The notes under the pieces: generated by a model | Seen by the model: the letters and a program-made list of their open reading frames with translations, nothing else | What the model was told of the DNA's origin: nothing | The model's database searches: none | In this document: positions 1 through 13,090 of the stretch, piece by piece | How the letters are laid out: the number at the start of each line of letters is the position of its first letter | Position numbering within the stretch: position 1 is the first letter of the stretch | Translations under genes and position numbers: made by a program | DNA from: Druceiella hillmani | Taxonomy: Eukaryota; Arthropoda; Insecta; Lepidoptera; Hepialidae | Assembly: GCA_039881145.1 (NCBI GenBank) | Contig: JAYKKI010000006.1 | Coordinates: 7,324,501 to 7,388,500 of the forward strand | DNA: 64,000 nt | Direction of reading: 5' to 3'

Positions 1-191
1 TCAAGCACATAATACCTAAACCCCAACATATTTATGTATCATATCTGAATCTGCCAATAACTAGATTAATTTTTATTTTATTCGTTATGTGTGCCATCAC
101 GTTAAAGAACAAGGTACAATCATTCCAAAACTGTTTATTCCAAAATTGTATAGTGGTTAAGGTATTCATGATATTTTTACCTCTGAAAGAT

Positions 192-790
192 ATGTGCACA
201 CGCACACGCACACACACGCATAGTCATACACGCATATATACAGGCATACACTCATCCACATGAACACACGCACACACACGCGCACACACGCACACACACA
301 CACATACTCGCAGACGCACACCTATACGCACACGTACACGCACACGCACACGCTCACGCACGCGCTCACGCCCACGCATACGCACACACGTACACATCCA
401 CAGGCACAACCACAAGCACGCGTACACGCACTCACACACATACCCGAGCGCACGCTCACACACACGCATGCGCAAGCACACGTGCACGCGCGCTCCCAGG
501 AGCACGCGCGGACATGCACACACACATTAACGCACGCACATGCACACACACATTAAAAGACACAGATACAGGCACACACACACACAGACACACACACAGA
601 CACACACAGACACACACAGACACACACAGACACACACATAGACACAGACACACACACACACATGCACGCAGGCACGTATACACTTACGGACGCACGCACG
701 CAAGCAAAAATGCATGCACGACGAGCGCACACACGCACGCAAGCACACCCGCGCGCACGCACGCACGCACCTACGCACACACACATATAA
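192..790. repeat. CA/CG-rich simple repeat tract
   Basis: About 600 bases are built almost wholly from CA dinucleotides interspersed with CG (units such as CACACG, CGCA and CACAGA). GC content is far above that of the surrounding DNA. Several long open frames cross it on both strands, but they translate only to alternating His/Thr or Cys/Val residues. They are artefacts of the repeat, not genes. Confidence 0.95.
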
Positions 791-810
791 TTAAAACCAA
801 TTAACAATAT

Positions 811-3227
811 ATGGAAAACTTATGGCGAAAATTCGGTATCTATCTGTCCTGGTATCATCGATTCAAAATATATTACCATCATTTAATTTTATTTCCAGTG
901 AAACTGCTTGGATTTCCAGTGAAACAGATTACTAGAATACTTTTGATTTTATTCGAAACGGAGGACGAAAGGAGGAGTAGAAATTTAAAACTGAGGTAAC
1001 GAGGTTAAATATAATGTCACATGAAAGGGCCTTATTTAGACATTTGCGCCGTGTTTACATTTTCATAATTAATATAAATTTAAAATTAAGATAACGCTTT
1101 ACATTAAAATACGATCAATTTTACAATTGTTTTAAGTTTGACTTATAAGTCATACTGTTTTAATTATATATAAAAATATACTGATATATTAGTAGAATTT
1201 CCAGCTAAATTATTTGATATATAGGTATTCGTTGAGTATTATCCTGAAAACGATACAAGTAGAATAGTACGACGAGTAATACAGACAGAACCAAATATAA
1301 AATAAATCCAAATTTGTTAGGAAATAATTGTTTAAAAAGTCATTATATATACTTGGGATTGTATCAAAACTTGAAAGAAACAATACTCTTCATATTATCG
1401 CATAGAGTGAAATTGTCATTTGAAATATACAGTGCCATATTAGTTCTCTTATTTAAATGCAAGGAAATGCAATTAATTCCGAAAGCTATGTAATAGTACG
1501 AACAAAAAATTATGTAAATGAAAAGAGTCAGGAAGTATATCACATTTTACATAATTATAAATAACTGCTTCCTAAAATGATTAGGCTGACGGCAGTGAAC
1601 GTGACAAATATTGATAACATATTTCCCAGTATTGATATATTGTAAGCAGGTGTGATTGAAGCATTTTCAGTGGCCGTTAAGTATTATCAATAAATAATAC
1701 TCGTAAACATATTGCAAGTCGTGATGTTCTAAAAACGGGAATTTCGAGGGGCGATTTCTATTTGCACTTTGATGATTTATTTTTCGTTATAAATACGTCT
1801 AATGAATTTGTGTAGAATTTGGTCCATATTGTTTACATTAATGTTATGAAAAATATTTTTTGTGTAATAGAATACTTGTTTTATAAGGTAAAATCGATTG
1901 CTCCAGAACACAAAATGGAACATTCTTTCCAAATTATCTATTGGATTGTATATTTCTAAAAGACTTAATTATAACAATAATTAACTATTATTTGTGACTA
2001 CGCCAGTACAGATTTTTAAATATAGATATAGTGTTTAGCATCCCAAACCTACATTCATTTACTATTACATCGTTAATTTTAAGCTGAAAAAAACAGAAAT
2101 TTTCAACACCGTCTCGGTGTAACAGTATCTACACTTTCTGTTTTTTAGAACTTTAGCGCACTTATTCTGTTCTTATTGCGTGAGTGCTAATAGTCGAATT
2201 GCGAGTCTACGAGTATTGTATAATGTTTGATCGAAAGAAAAGCCAAACTAATTTTTAATTAGAGATTAAACTTGTTATTCTATGGTCACATAATCGGACG
2301 ATAAAGTAAGTAAAATCCTGGGAGTGTTATCTTATCTTACACTTTTTCCACTGAAACAGAATTTTCAAGACAGTATTAATTTTTCAATCTTATATGTACC
2401 ATTATCCTTACCACGTCAAGCACCGGCGGCTAGTATTAAACATCAAATAGGATAATTCACAGCAACATAGCTAGCCTAAAATAGAAAAAGTTATTAATAC
2501 ATTTAATGCAGGGGGGAGAGAGAGAGAGGGACACTAGTACTACCGTGTAGGGTGGTTCTATAGCCCCTCTCTTCGACTTTTAGATGGCCCCAAGATTGAG
2601 CGGTTAATTTTACCTATCTGTATTAATGTACTGTTCGCTTACTTACCTACCGAAATACAAATTTTTTTTGTTAACACCTGTTATGTTAATTTTTGTCTCT
2701 TTATTATCGCAGCGTACGTAGAAGTGATGTATGAAAATGTAAGGCATTGCGTTACAGAAATGAATATATTTTATTTAAAAATCTCTTTTTTTACAATGTA
2801 AAAACTTGAATAATTTAGCGATTAAAAAAAGTTAATAGAAAACAATATATCACTGGTTCAAATAGTTCCGTGGAAATGTATTTATAAACTATTACAAAAA
2901 TGACTGACTGAAAAAATGGGAGATTTTTCATTTACAGACTGACGTTTTGAAAAAAAATGTTTAATTTACTTGAACGCATCGTTGTCGTCTGAAAATAAAT
3001 TAAATGTGCACATGAATAATATTTATGTAATCACTGCACATTAAACGTATTAATAAGTTTATTTATTGTGGTAACTAGGTATTAAGTATTTTGGTTAGAA
3101 TAACCCTGTTATTTAGTTTTCAAGGTAATAAAGAATGTATCTTTCAAAGTAATATATTTAACATCTATTTAGAATATTACCTTGTCTTATGAAACAAACA
3201 CGGATTTATTTAGAAGTGACGTCAAAT
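811..3227. other. AT-rich intergenic DNA, nothing recognised
   Basis: No exon, RNA gene or transposon protein was recognised. A short open frame at 811-999 (62 codons) has no visible domain and its tail is low complexity. A short GA-rich run sits near 2511-2530. The stretch could hold regulatory DNA or transposons too old to recognise by eye. Confidence 0.5.
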
Positions 3228-3460
3228 ATTGAATATATTTGGCATTAATTTTGTAGGAATTCATTATTGACAATTGAATGAAACTACGTGATGTAATATT
3301 ATTTCTACTATCTTTGCTAATTGCCCACCTGAAGATGTTGTAATACAACGAAACCTAGGTCGTGGTAAAGAACTTAAAGAGAGTGGAGATAATACTACAT
3401 CACGTAGTTTCATTCAATTGTCAAGTGAATTCAAAGCAAAATTAACGCAAAAAATCTGAG
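3228..3460 (+). mobile_element. Foldback element with hammerhead-like core, copy 1
   Basis: The ends are long inverted repeats. The inner part is nearly perfect: 3267-3301 matches the reverse complement of 3390-3424 with one or two differences, around GAAACTACGTGATGT. A weaker outer part begins near GGCATTAATTTTG and ends near AATTAACGC. Related copies lie at 21447-21558 and 56608-56801, which shows this is a dispersed family. No protein is encoded. The central 59 bases carry a hammerhead-like core. Known parallels are the non-coding retrozymes and the pseudo-LTRs of Penelope-like elements. Assignment to either is inference. Confidence 0.75.
3312..3370 (+). ncRNA. Hammerhead-ribozyme-like motif (type I layout)
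   Basis: Read 5' to 3', there is an outer stem I strand (CTTT and CCAC), the core CTGAAGA, a stem II hairpin GTTGT-AAT-ACAAC, the second core GAAA, a very short stem III ACC-TA-GGT, the presumed cleavage-site C, and the closing stem I strand GTGG then AAAG. CCAC pairs with GTGG, and CTTT with AAAG. All core positions CUGANGA and GAAA are present. One unpaired U between CTGAAGA and stem II is not canonical, so self-cleavage is not assured. The very short stem III resembles hammerheads described in Penelope-like elements and retrozymes, which often work as dimers. Confidence 0.55.
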
Positions 3461-4556
3461 ACATTCGTTCTCTGCTTACAAAATCTCTAAATTGATGATA
3501 TATTATTTCCGATCTTTATTAAAATATAAGCTTTCTAACTAAACGAGAAACTTTCGAAATTGAACTTTTTGCTTCATATATTAATATTAACAAACTGAAA
3601 AAATAAAAAGCCTCAAACGTATACAATATCCAACTGCTTTATCAATACTGTCACCGCAAGAAGGAAGTTAATAAATACATAGAAAAATTTGCATTTAATG
3701 GTTAAAGCTTTCTTTATTTTATTTCGAAATCAGTTTGCAGAAGTGCGTCTTATGTTCATATTGTACAAAGTGATCTGAAAACAAAAACGATATAAGTAAC
3801 TGTTAATAATTTCGTCAATGAATCTGAAAAATGATTAGACCGCTTGTTGCCTTACAAAAATTACCTCTTAAAGAGCGAAGTCAATAAAACCTACGTATTT
3901 TAGCTAATATTCAATCTATCTGTCAATGAAATTCAATTCAAGCCCAGTAAACTCGGAAATAGTAGCAGAATTTAATTGAAATACTCTTCTAAGATACGCT
4001 AGAGTTATATTTGGATTGAATTAATAATCGATATATTGATGTGATAAAACTGCCTGTACTTATAGAAATATTTTCTGAGGAAATTCCGGGACCATGCAAA
4101 AGAGAAAAGAAAGAAATCAAATCGTTGACTTCGTAAAAGGCGAAATACATAGTAACAAAGAAGAGATTTTAAAAAAACGGTGCACGCAATGGTCGAATTA
4201 ATTCCCACCACCAGACATTTGCGACGTACAGCATTTTGACAGAACCGTATAAATAAAATTTGCAATTACCATTGGTAGCATACATCAAATTTATTTTTAG
4301 CGAGAACACGCCAGTTTTCTAACTTTATCTAACAAAATCGGATTTGTTTTCTCAACCCCCTTTTTTTTCGAAATGTTTTGAAAAAAAGAAAGCTTTGTTA
4401 GACAAAATAGTTGCTTACAACCGCCATGTTTGTTTTTATATTATTATGATACTAGTAATAAGTACGTTCATAATTTAAACGCCCATTACCATAATTCAAA
4501 TGAAAATGTGATAATATTTCAGTAGCTTGGAATCAGTAGAACGCTAAACACATACA
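3461..4556. other. Upstream region of GR gene A
   Basis: No coding exon is seen. The last 50 bases before the ATG (AGTAGAACGCTAAACACATACA) loosely resemble the stretch before gene B's ATG, so it may hold the 5' UTR or promoter of gene A. No TATA box could be chosen over the general AT background. Confidence 0.4.
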
Positions 4557-7500
4557 ATGGCGAATATTAAAGTGAAACATTCAATAAAAAATAGCCTTAA
4601 ACCTTTGACAATTACGCAGGTATTCTGTTTTGTAAAAAGAGATTGTCTTGTACCACTTAATAAGCGTGAACGCTATTATAAAACGTGTGTTGCGCTATTT
4701 GCTTTCGTCCAAATGTATCATTTTTATCTACGCGCTAGCAATATCGACGTTGTACTTATTGGAAGGCTTTACGTGATGTTGTTAATAATATTGACTTCAT
4801 TAATCTGGATTAATTTTACATCTCAAAAATTATTTACTAAAATGTTCAGAAATGATACTCAAACTCGTCAACAGACCGGAAGTTCATGAAAATATTAAGA
4901 GAATTAGTTTTGTAGTCATGACATTCATATTGCTATTTCATAGCACCGTTGAGGCTGCAAAGCATTTCTGCCTCCCTGTGAGAATCGTCAATAAGATTAA
5001 TTGTATTCTTATTTTTTATTCAATGACTGCTGAAATATGTATTTTCATACAGTTAATTAGAATGGTCAGAATTCAGTTTCTTGTTTTGATCGATAAAGTA
5101 AAAAGATTAGAGGAGAAAAATGAAGTTGATATTATTTGTATTAATATGGAGAACAATTCTGTGCTCGATATACCAAACCATGTTGTGAGAAGTGATATAA
5201 GAATAGTTGACATCTATAAAGCTATCAACAAATTATTGCAAATTTGCAGTATGTTAAGTTCAGCATTCTGTGTCCAGGTAATTGTTTAATAAATTATTTC
5301 TCTTCACTGCTTTCTCCTGAGTTTAAAAAGAAAAAGAGAGATAACATGATGATTAAGGAAACAGAATACATATAGAGATATAAAATAGAGTACATTATAA
5401 TGTTAAGGATTGTGAGTTTTTTTTTAATATAAATTATAAAATTACTTCTAAAATGTCTGCATTCACAAATAGATGAAACACATAAAACTTCTAATGTCCT
5501 TAAGCTAGTTTCCTAATTTCAACACATTTATCGTAATAGTAATATATAAAATTAATAGAATAATTTATTTTTCAGCTGTTTTTTCTGCTGGCTCTAAATT
5601 TACTACACACCTTAAGTGGAATTCATCAGATTCTGCGATTTGCTTTGCAAAAGGTATTATTATGATACTTTCTCGAAAAATGATTAAACATTGTTACCCA
5701 AAACTTACGTCAGGAAGTAAATAATCATTCGTACAAATAAAATAACACTGAAGTGTCTGTCTGTCACTTCCAAATAACTATCTTTAATTAGAACATATGG
5801 TTATTTATACATTATCAAAACCAAACATTAATATTTTTGTCTGTCTAACTGTTTAACTGTGTATCAGAAGCCGGTGCAAAACTTATTTGGGAGTAATCTA
5901 AGCTACCTTTCATTTCATATACGTTTAGGATTCCTGCGTAAGAGTATTTAAAAGAAACTATAAAAATTAGGGTAACATTTTAACCGTACATATTATAGTA
6001 TAAACAATGTAATAAATATTATATATAGTGTAATCCAATTAACAGAAATACTAAACAAGTCCTTACAGTACCGCGGTGAATGAAGTTTATGTTATAAAGG
6101 CTCGCGATTGCGCGGGCTCAGAACGGCGAGCGCGCTAATGCGGATGTACGCTTAGCGTCTCAAGATAATTTTGCTGTATAAGCCGTAATAATTAATGGTT
6201 TAGTAGACATAGTAAATTTAAACAATATTTTTATAGTAATTAGTTTCAAATTTACTTATAATTTTGTACGCAATGCTGTTTTAAAAAAATAGTATTCCAT
6301 TAGGTTCAATATTATATACGTAGGTTTGGTGGGTGTTCATTCCTATTTAAAATATAATGAAGTAGGTACGAGATATTGCACTGTATGTTTATATGAAAAT
6401 ATTTTAAACAAACCGCAATATGTGCCCGTGACTTTGAAATAATATTTAGTTTCTTTTTTTTCATCAAAAATTTTGCAAAATTAACTAAACTAGTTACCCC
6501 GAAGAGAAAGTGAAATATTCCCAAAAACATAAATTAATAAATATCAGCGAAATAGAGAAAATCGTCTTTCAGATCAACTCACAGAGCAATTAACGTCCAG
6601 TTTAAATGGAAGTAGCTTTAAACGGGAATTACGGCTGCGGTTAGACAGAATTAAAGGATCGGATATTTAAAGGTGTTGCCACCAACAGGAATAAAATTAT
6701 TCTAGAAACGAGTGATTAGAAGATGATCGTATTCAATACTCTGTGTCGTGAAGTTTAGAATCTTAAATCTGACTTCGCGTGACCGTGTTACGGGTATGAT
6801 TTTCTTGTAAACACTACTCTCCAAAATCATCCAATTCCAAGCTTTGCGAGACCATTTTCTAAACGCTCATATCTAGAAACGTTCGGTTTGAAAATTTGTG
6901 ACACAGAGAAAAAAAATCCTATATTTAACTATGACTCCACATCCCCACTTACATATTGTGATTTTCAAAATATTTTTCGATACAGTATAAAAGAACGTTA
7001 CAAGTATGAGAAATGGAACACCACAAGGAAACCCGCTGATTCGGATAATGCACGTTTTCATGCTAATTATTATTTATAAATACTTTTTCAACATGTCCGT
7101 CGAATTAACGCGTAAACAAATTTTTAAGGTTTGAATAGAAACCGATAAATCGTAGAAACGATCGTTTGTTCTATTTGAATTCGACACGGGTGAATGAAAA
7201 TATTATATTACCCGATGTTTGCGCGAGTAGTCAACCGATTTCATCTACTTCTGTAACAGGAATATAAAAAAGATAAGAAGCCAAATACTTTAAAGAATAT
7301 AGTGATAAAAGTAAAAGGCGGAAAAGAAGAAATATTTTCGGTAAAAATTGTTCTGAAGAGAAAATGCTTACTAACGAAGTAAGTTTTTGAAGATTAAGGA
7401 AAAGAGACATAGCCAATTTGGTTAGGGATCTCTGTGTGGATTCGTCTAGTAGGGGTACGGAAGTGAAGAAGCTTTTTAAAAAAACTAGAACTGAGCCTTC

Positions 7501-10350
7501 ACCTACCGGTGTATCAGCTGACGAGGCATTGGCTATGATAATTGATGCATATTGCAAGCAAATATATATGTAACTAATTTCCTTCTTACGACGATGTAAA
7601 ACAAGAAAGAAACAATGTTATCCAGGGTCAGTCAATATTAGCGAGGCATCAGCCATCGGAGTTCAATCTTTAGTTGTACATAAAATTCAAAGATTATGTT
7701 TGGCTCAGAAAAATATTTTACACGAATTAAAACGTGGCAACCGTCGGCTGAAATTCATAGTAAAATTAGGGCGTGATGGTACTTAGTAGAAACAGTACAA
7801 GCAGAAGTTTTCTTCGCAGCAAAATCAAATAGATGAAAATATTTTTAACATATCAGTGGCACCTCTTCAATTGTATCTAAATACTGCTAAGGTCGAAAAT
7901 ATTATTAATATAATATATAATATAAATATTGTGGCAGATCTCATCTCCCTCTTCAAAACTATATAGCCGATCTATAAAATATATTGTTGCTAAAGGGCTT
8001 TTTGATCTAATTTTACAAGAAATAGAGATAAAAATACTTTTCCGATTAGGATGACTGAAGATAATGATGGATTCAACTTTGCAGTTAACTCAGATTTTAT
8101 GCTCACTACGACAGATGGCAAAATTTGTATTGCCCTTTCAACAGTTACGCTCTCGTGACGCAATCTGATCCGATTCACGGCTTATCAAGCAATAAAAAGC
8201 GCACAATATAGATATGGGAAAAATCAATAGAAAACACAAAAATACATAATAATTACATACCTTTATATTCATTATGCCATGCATGACCACTTACATTACT
8301 GCGTGTTAGTGAAAAAAAAATATTATGAATATTAATCGGATCAATTTATTTAGTTTAGTCAAATACTTTCCATAGTCTGGTAAAATCATATTTCTGCCGA
8401 TCAATAATTCCTGGCGTTTTGGTGTTCGATTGTAGTAGTCGACGCGTTTCGATAGAGACTTAAAAGTAGTTCTCAGGGTTATTACTAAGAAGATTATAAT
8501 AACGACTACGTAACTTCTTTGCAGGATACACAAAACGTTCAAATTTTATATGTTTTAATAATATGTTAGTTTTTCCACTTCAAGATCATCTGTGCCGCAT
8601 GTTTCTGTGCTGAAAGTATTCAAACTGAAAGAATTAAAATCATAAATACGATAAGTAAGCTTTTGATGACATGCCATTTTCCAATATAATTCTTACACGT
8701 ATTTATTTAGTTTGACGCAGATATGCTTTATATCCATTTGACAATTTTACAATACATATTCTAATAACATTTGATTATATTTTAATAAATCATGACTGCT
8801 TCTCTTATCAAGTATCACCCAAGTTCCCACGTTATCAGTTATTTACACAACATGACATACATTAAAAACATGAAAAATTAGGTGAGAAAAGTTTGACAAT
8901 AACTTATTAAACCGTTTGGCCGTTTCTGTTCCTGGATTTATACTTTGTTTTGCCTTGAGCTCTACAAAATGTGAAAGTAAAATCCGGGTTGTTTCAGCTA
9001 AATTTGGACACAACAATTTCAGTAACATTTTAATAGATAATTTTTCCTCAAAGAACAAGTATTTTAAGAAAGTCGCAAACGTGACGGCATAAGTTCAAAT
9101 GACAATGAATATATTATTGACAATGAATATATATATTATTGAGTCCACTTACATTGTTTCTTTACATTCAGATAATTTAAGGGATGTACCATTTTTAAAA
9201 GTCTGACTGAAAACGCAAACTTCAATCGTAAATTTGTGGGACAAATAAACTTAGAAATTACTAGAGCTGGGGTAATTCCCGTAACTTGCAGGATATCGTA
9301 CAAATAAAAGAGAGGGGATGGGAATGTACAGGTTTCGTCTCCTACGATAAGAAATTAAATAATACAAGTTAACTTTCCTGGAGTAATATTTTAAAACTGG
9401 ATTGCCCTCTTTTTAATAGAAATAAAACTAAATGAAATTGGTAATGAAAATTATATTTCAATATAAATATTTACATAAAGGATTAAGGTAACCTATTTAT
9501 AGATCAAGCCTCAATTTTATGTATGTGTTTTTAAATTTTAAGTCATTAGTTTTCCTTTGAAATTGATAGATATTAACGAATCTTATAACTATTTTAAAAT
9601 AACGGAAATCATCGTATTATCGTACGTGACTTAATATTTGGTATTTAATAATGCTACTTACATATATATATATATATATACCAATACAGAATAAAGACAT
9701 AAATAAAGGGGTATTATTTACATTTGATAAAGTACCAAAAATATTCTGCAATCACAACCACATCTGTTTATAAGTTCAGTCCCAGCTGAAGGAGTCGCCC
9801 AAAATTTTTCACCATCATTAATCTCATTACTTTGTTTGGAGTATGTGGCTATGTAATTAAATCGAGGGCGACAGATAGATGTTATTTAATTTGATTTATG
9901 ATTTTTTGTTCCATTGACATTTGCAGGACTAGCATGAGTTTGAATATGGATAAAAAAATGTATTTTCTTGTTTATTTTGTTTTTTTGGCGGATCGAGTAA
10001 TTTTCCTTTTTATTATAATAATTTGTTGGTTTTACATTCATGAATAATATGTGATATTCGTTTTAGTTTTTATTTACGCTCATATTGTTTTTTAACTTGT
10101 TTAATAGACATTCAATATTTAAATACATTTTTAATTTTTTAAAGAAATAATTGGTCATGATAATTTTTATTTTTCAGGCGAAGAAAAAAGGAGATTTCTA
10201 CAAGAAATACGCCAACTGCTGCAAACACCTTTGCAAATTACAATTTGTGGCGCTTTTGTTCTAGATATCAAGTTCATTTTCAGTTTCATTTCAGTTTCTG
10301 TAACGTATACTGTAGTAATTGCCCAATTTTACAATATTACACTAAATTAA
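4557..10350 (+). pseudogene. Gustatory receptor pseudogene A (four exons)
   Basis: This is a relative of intact gene B (23962-30753) with the same four-exon plan: exon 1 at 4557-5277, exon 2 at 5576-5653, exon 3 at about 8525-8681, exon 4 at 10178-10350. Exons 2 and 4 have exactly the same lengths as in B (78 and 173 bases) and are intact. Exon 4 encodes CGAFVLDIKFIF and ends with TYTVVIAQF, the GR signature. Three lesions kill it. A 17-base deletion near 4852-4858, relative to B and C, shifts the frame. TAG lies in frame at 8567-8569 in exon 3. The exon 3 donor GT is replaced by CA at 8682-8683. Intron 2 carries a Transib relic. A sequencing error could explain one lesion but hardly three. 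Confidence 0.85.
7240..8170 (+). mobile_element. Transib (RAG1-like) transposase relic
   Basis: One reading frame, broken by stop codons, runs from about 7400 to 8165. In order it shows a segment ending SPTGVSADEALAMIIDAYC, then CYPGSVNISEASAIGVQSL, then IVKLGRDGT at 7760-7782, QYKQKF, VAPLQL, and finally TTDGKICIAL near 8108-8137. This order matches Transib transposases, the relatives of RAG1. The Asp at 7775-7777 sits where the first catalytic Asp is expected, and the Asp at 8114-8116 lies in the block around the second. TAG TAG follows the first Asp, and no C-terminal catalytic Glu region was found. It lies in intron 2 of GR gene A on the same strand. It is dead; ends and target-site duplication were not identified. 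Confidence 0.72.
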
Positions 10351-10899
10351 GTTTTGTATAAAAAATGAATTGAAATAAACGTGTGACGATATTTAAGAAC
10401 GTAAGAAAAGCTATCCTAATAAATTAGTGAACATTTAAGAAAAACTGACTAATTATTTTATGGCTAATGTAAAATATATTGCCTGAAACAGTTTCCAACT
10501 GCGACATAAAAATTGAAGAAGATGAATTAACTTTCCTTTTTAATTATACCTTTACAGATCTAGAATGTGATACAGTATACCGCATTGAAAATTCTTCAAA
10601 GTTTAAATAAACGAAAAGAAAATTTAAAAGAACTAAAGTATATAGTAGACCCTATTAGTGTGATATATTATGTATGTAAATGTTTGAATAATCAATAACT
10701 TCAATGTCATAACTTAGTGTAGTCTATATGAAAAAACTTTCTAAATAAGTGAAAATAAACTCAAGTTGCAATGTATTAACATATGCACAAGTTATTAAAA
10801 AATTTACTTTCAACAGTATGTATTGAAGGATATTATTGTACTGTAATATTTACATATTAATATTTTTTTATTGCATAATCGTAAATTTATTTGGCTAGT
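10351..10899. other. 3' flank of GR gene A
   Basis: AT-rich sequence follows the gene A stop codon. It probably contains the old 3' UTR, with AATAAA-like strings such as AATAAACG about 23 bases past the stop. No coding feature is seen. Confidence 0.4.
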
Positions 10900-12070
10900 T
10901 TGTGCAAAACAAACGCTAGTTTTGAATTGAAGCAATTTATTCCAAATGGTATAATAACTTCAAAGAAGATATATAGTACTCATAATAATGGCATGTAAAA
11001 TTATGAAGAAATTCAACACAGAGTCTAAACGAGAGGTTGTGAACGACAGGAAAATAAAAGACAAACAATTACACATTTGTTTTCAAAAGCCTGTGAAATC
11101 TTACCATCATTAAAACAACTCCTCTCAATACTATGTGTTAAATGCAGATTCTTGAAGTACACTTGTGCACAAATAACCCTTCACGTATTACACTCTATAT
11201 GCATGAAAATAATTAAATTTATTATCTACACATAATAATTAATTATCTGTTGTGCAACTTGTGATTTTTTCCTATTTCACTTATCAAGCTTCTGGTCAAT
11301 TAATTAGGTCTCACTGATGCTAGTGTCGAATTTAAACTTGTTATACAGTGCATTGAAATGAGGAAAAACTAACCCAATGTAAGACAAATTACCAATTTCA
11401 GCTATAATATCCGGTATGCGTGAAGCTTCCGCGGACTTTACAAACTCCCATATAAACAGTTTAACAATTCAGTCTAAGGCTTGATTCTAACGATCTGCTA
11501 TATAATTACTCGAAATGTAAATAACATATAATATCGAATTATCCTCAAATAAAACTTCATCTCATTGTAGTACAGCAATTTGATGTAATCATTAATATCT
11601 TTGTACTAAATTTGAACTCAATTATCTAATTTCCGAACCTAAATTACTGAATTCAGTAGTTAATAAAATATGACTTTAGTGCTTAAAATATATTCGATAA
11701 TTGTGAACAATTACCATGTAGTAATGGATTCGTATCTCGATTGCAGGAAAAATAAATATTTTGTATATTTAGTGATTTTTTGTTTGACTTATTTTATTTT
11801 TTCCTATTTTACACTCATACAAAGTATATACGAATATGTAAGTACATACTCTTATGTTTCTAAGTAAAAGTCAATCGATCTTCTTAATTCTGGATTGTCA
11901 TTCTCATGTATTTAGTTTTGTAATTGAATATACACATATAAAAGAAAATAAAATAAAAAACATATCATCGAAATATGTTTAATAAGTACTTAGTTACGAT
12001 TCATTTACTAAATGGACATAAAACTTTGCAGAAATTTATATTTTTCGTACATTTCGTAATTTTTCTTAAA
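10900..12070 (+). repeat. Duplicated flank, copy 1 (partner 60420-62550)
   Basis: Several islands recur in the same order near the end of the window. CAATTTATTCCAAAT recurs at 60437. CAAGCTTCTGGTCA followed by TTAATTAGGTCTCACT recurs at 60736. TATTCGATAATTGTG recurs at 62170. TATTTAGTTTTGTAA recurs near 62382, and TACTTAGTTACGATTCATTTA resembles the sequence at 62477. Spacing differs through indels. The block follows the last exon of gene A, so it is probably the 3' part of an ancestral duplicated GR gene unit. No protein-coding content is seen. Confidence 0.65.
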
Positions 12071-12945
12071 AAAATGTGAAATTTCGTTGACAGTTTCAAG
12101 GCGAAATTAACTTATTTTTCGTGCTGCATCGCTTATTTCAAAACATGGGAATTAATTGGAGTCAGTTCGATTCACACTTAGCAATTAAATTTGTTGATGG
12201 CCGCTAAACTATGTTACTTTAGAGTTTCAAATAAAATTCACTTCTTTTTAAATCTGTAGACGGAGGTTACGTCCACAATTATATATAATCTTTGTATAAA
12301 ATTACGTTCAGATATTCTAAAATTTGTATTGCAGAAGATGTTGAAAATCATGATATATAAATAAACGTTTTGTTAACACTTACGATTGATACTGAAATTA
12401 TTAAAATTTTAAAAAGACTACTGCGTAAAGCTAACGGCAATGAAATAGAATTTTATTTCATAGGTGATCACACTTTACTGGTAATTCAACTCCTTGACAT
12501 ATGTTCTTGTTACGTGATATATGCTCTATCTCTTGCATTAATCGTGCAAAACAGCAACAATTTAAGATTATTTTAGACTTCAAGAAAAAACAGAAAATAT
12601 TTTTAAAGTTACTATAGTAAAACTAAATTCCCAATTTAATAGTCCTTATTAAATGTCCATAATGATTTAGCTGTTACGTTATAATTTACAAACTGTAACC
12701 TGCCTATTTTTTTTAAATCTTAATTTTAAGATGTGTGATGTACTTACGAGGAGCGAAAAGTTTTGAAGAATTTGGAAAATTAACTAATTCTTGAAATTTC
12801 AAATTCAATGTTTAGACAACGACGGCAATACTGAGTTATGATGTCAGTAACAGCAATGCTCACTGTATTTTAAGAAAGCGATTAAGGAAATAAGATATCA
12901 CCACTGTATCTTCTTAAATATTCAAATATGGAAACTTATAAATTG

Positions 12946-12995
<50 letters not shown>

Positions 12996-13042
12996 ATGTG
13001 TGTGTGTTTGTGTATGTGTGTGTATATATATTTATATATATG

Positions 13043-13090
<48 letters not shown>

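Noticed and set aside
224..807. Overlapping open frames rich in His/Thr or Cys/Val
   Set aside because: They are translations of the CA/CG simple repeat in every frame on both strands, with no non-repetitive part.
6090..6165. GC-rich patch considered as a tRNA or SINE
   Set aside because: No A/B box spacing or cloverleaf could be drawn; it is only a local GC increase.
12361..12576. Hydrophobic frame resembling the architecture of a GR terminal exon
   Set aside because: It lacks the TYxxxxxQF motif, has no splice acceptor after the upstream stop and no ATG, and no sequence link to genes A-C.
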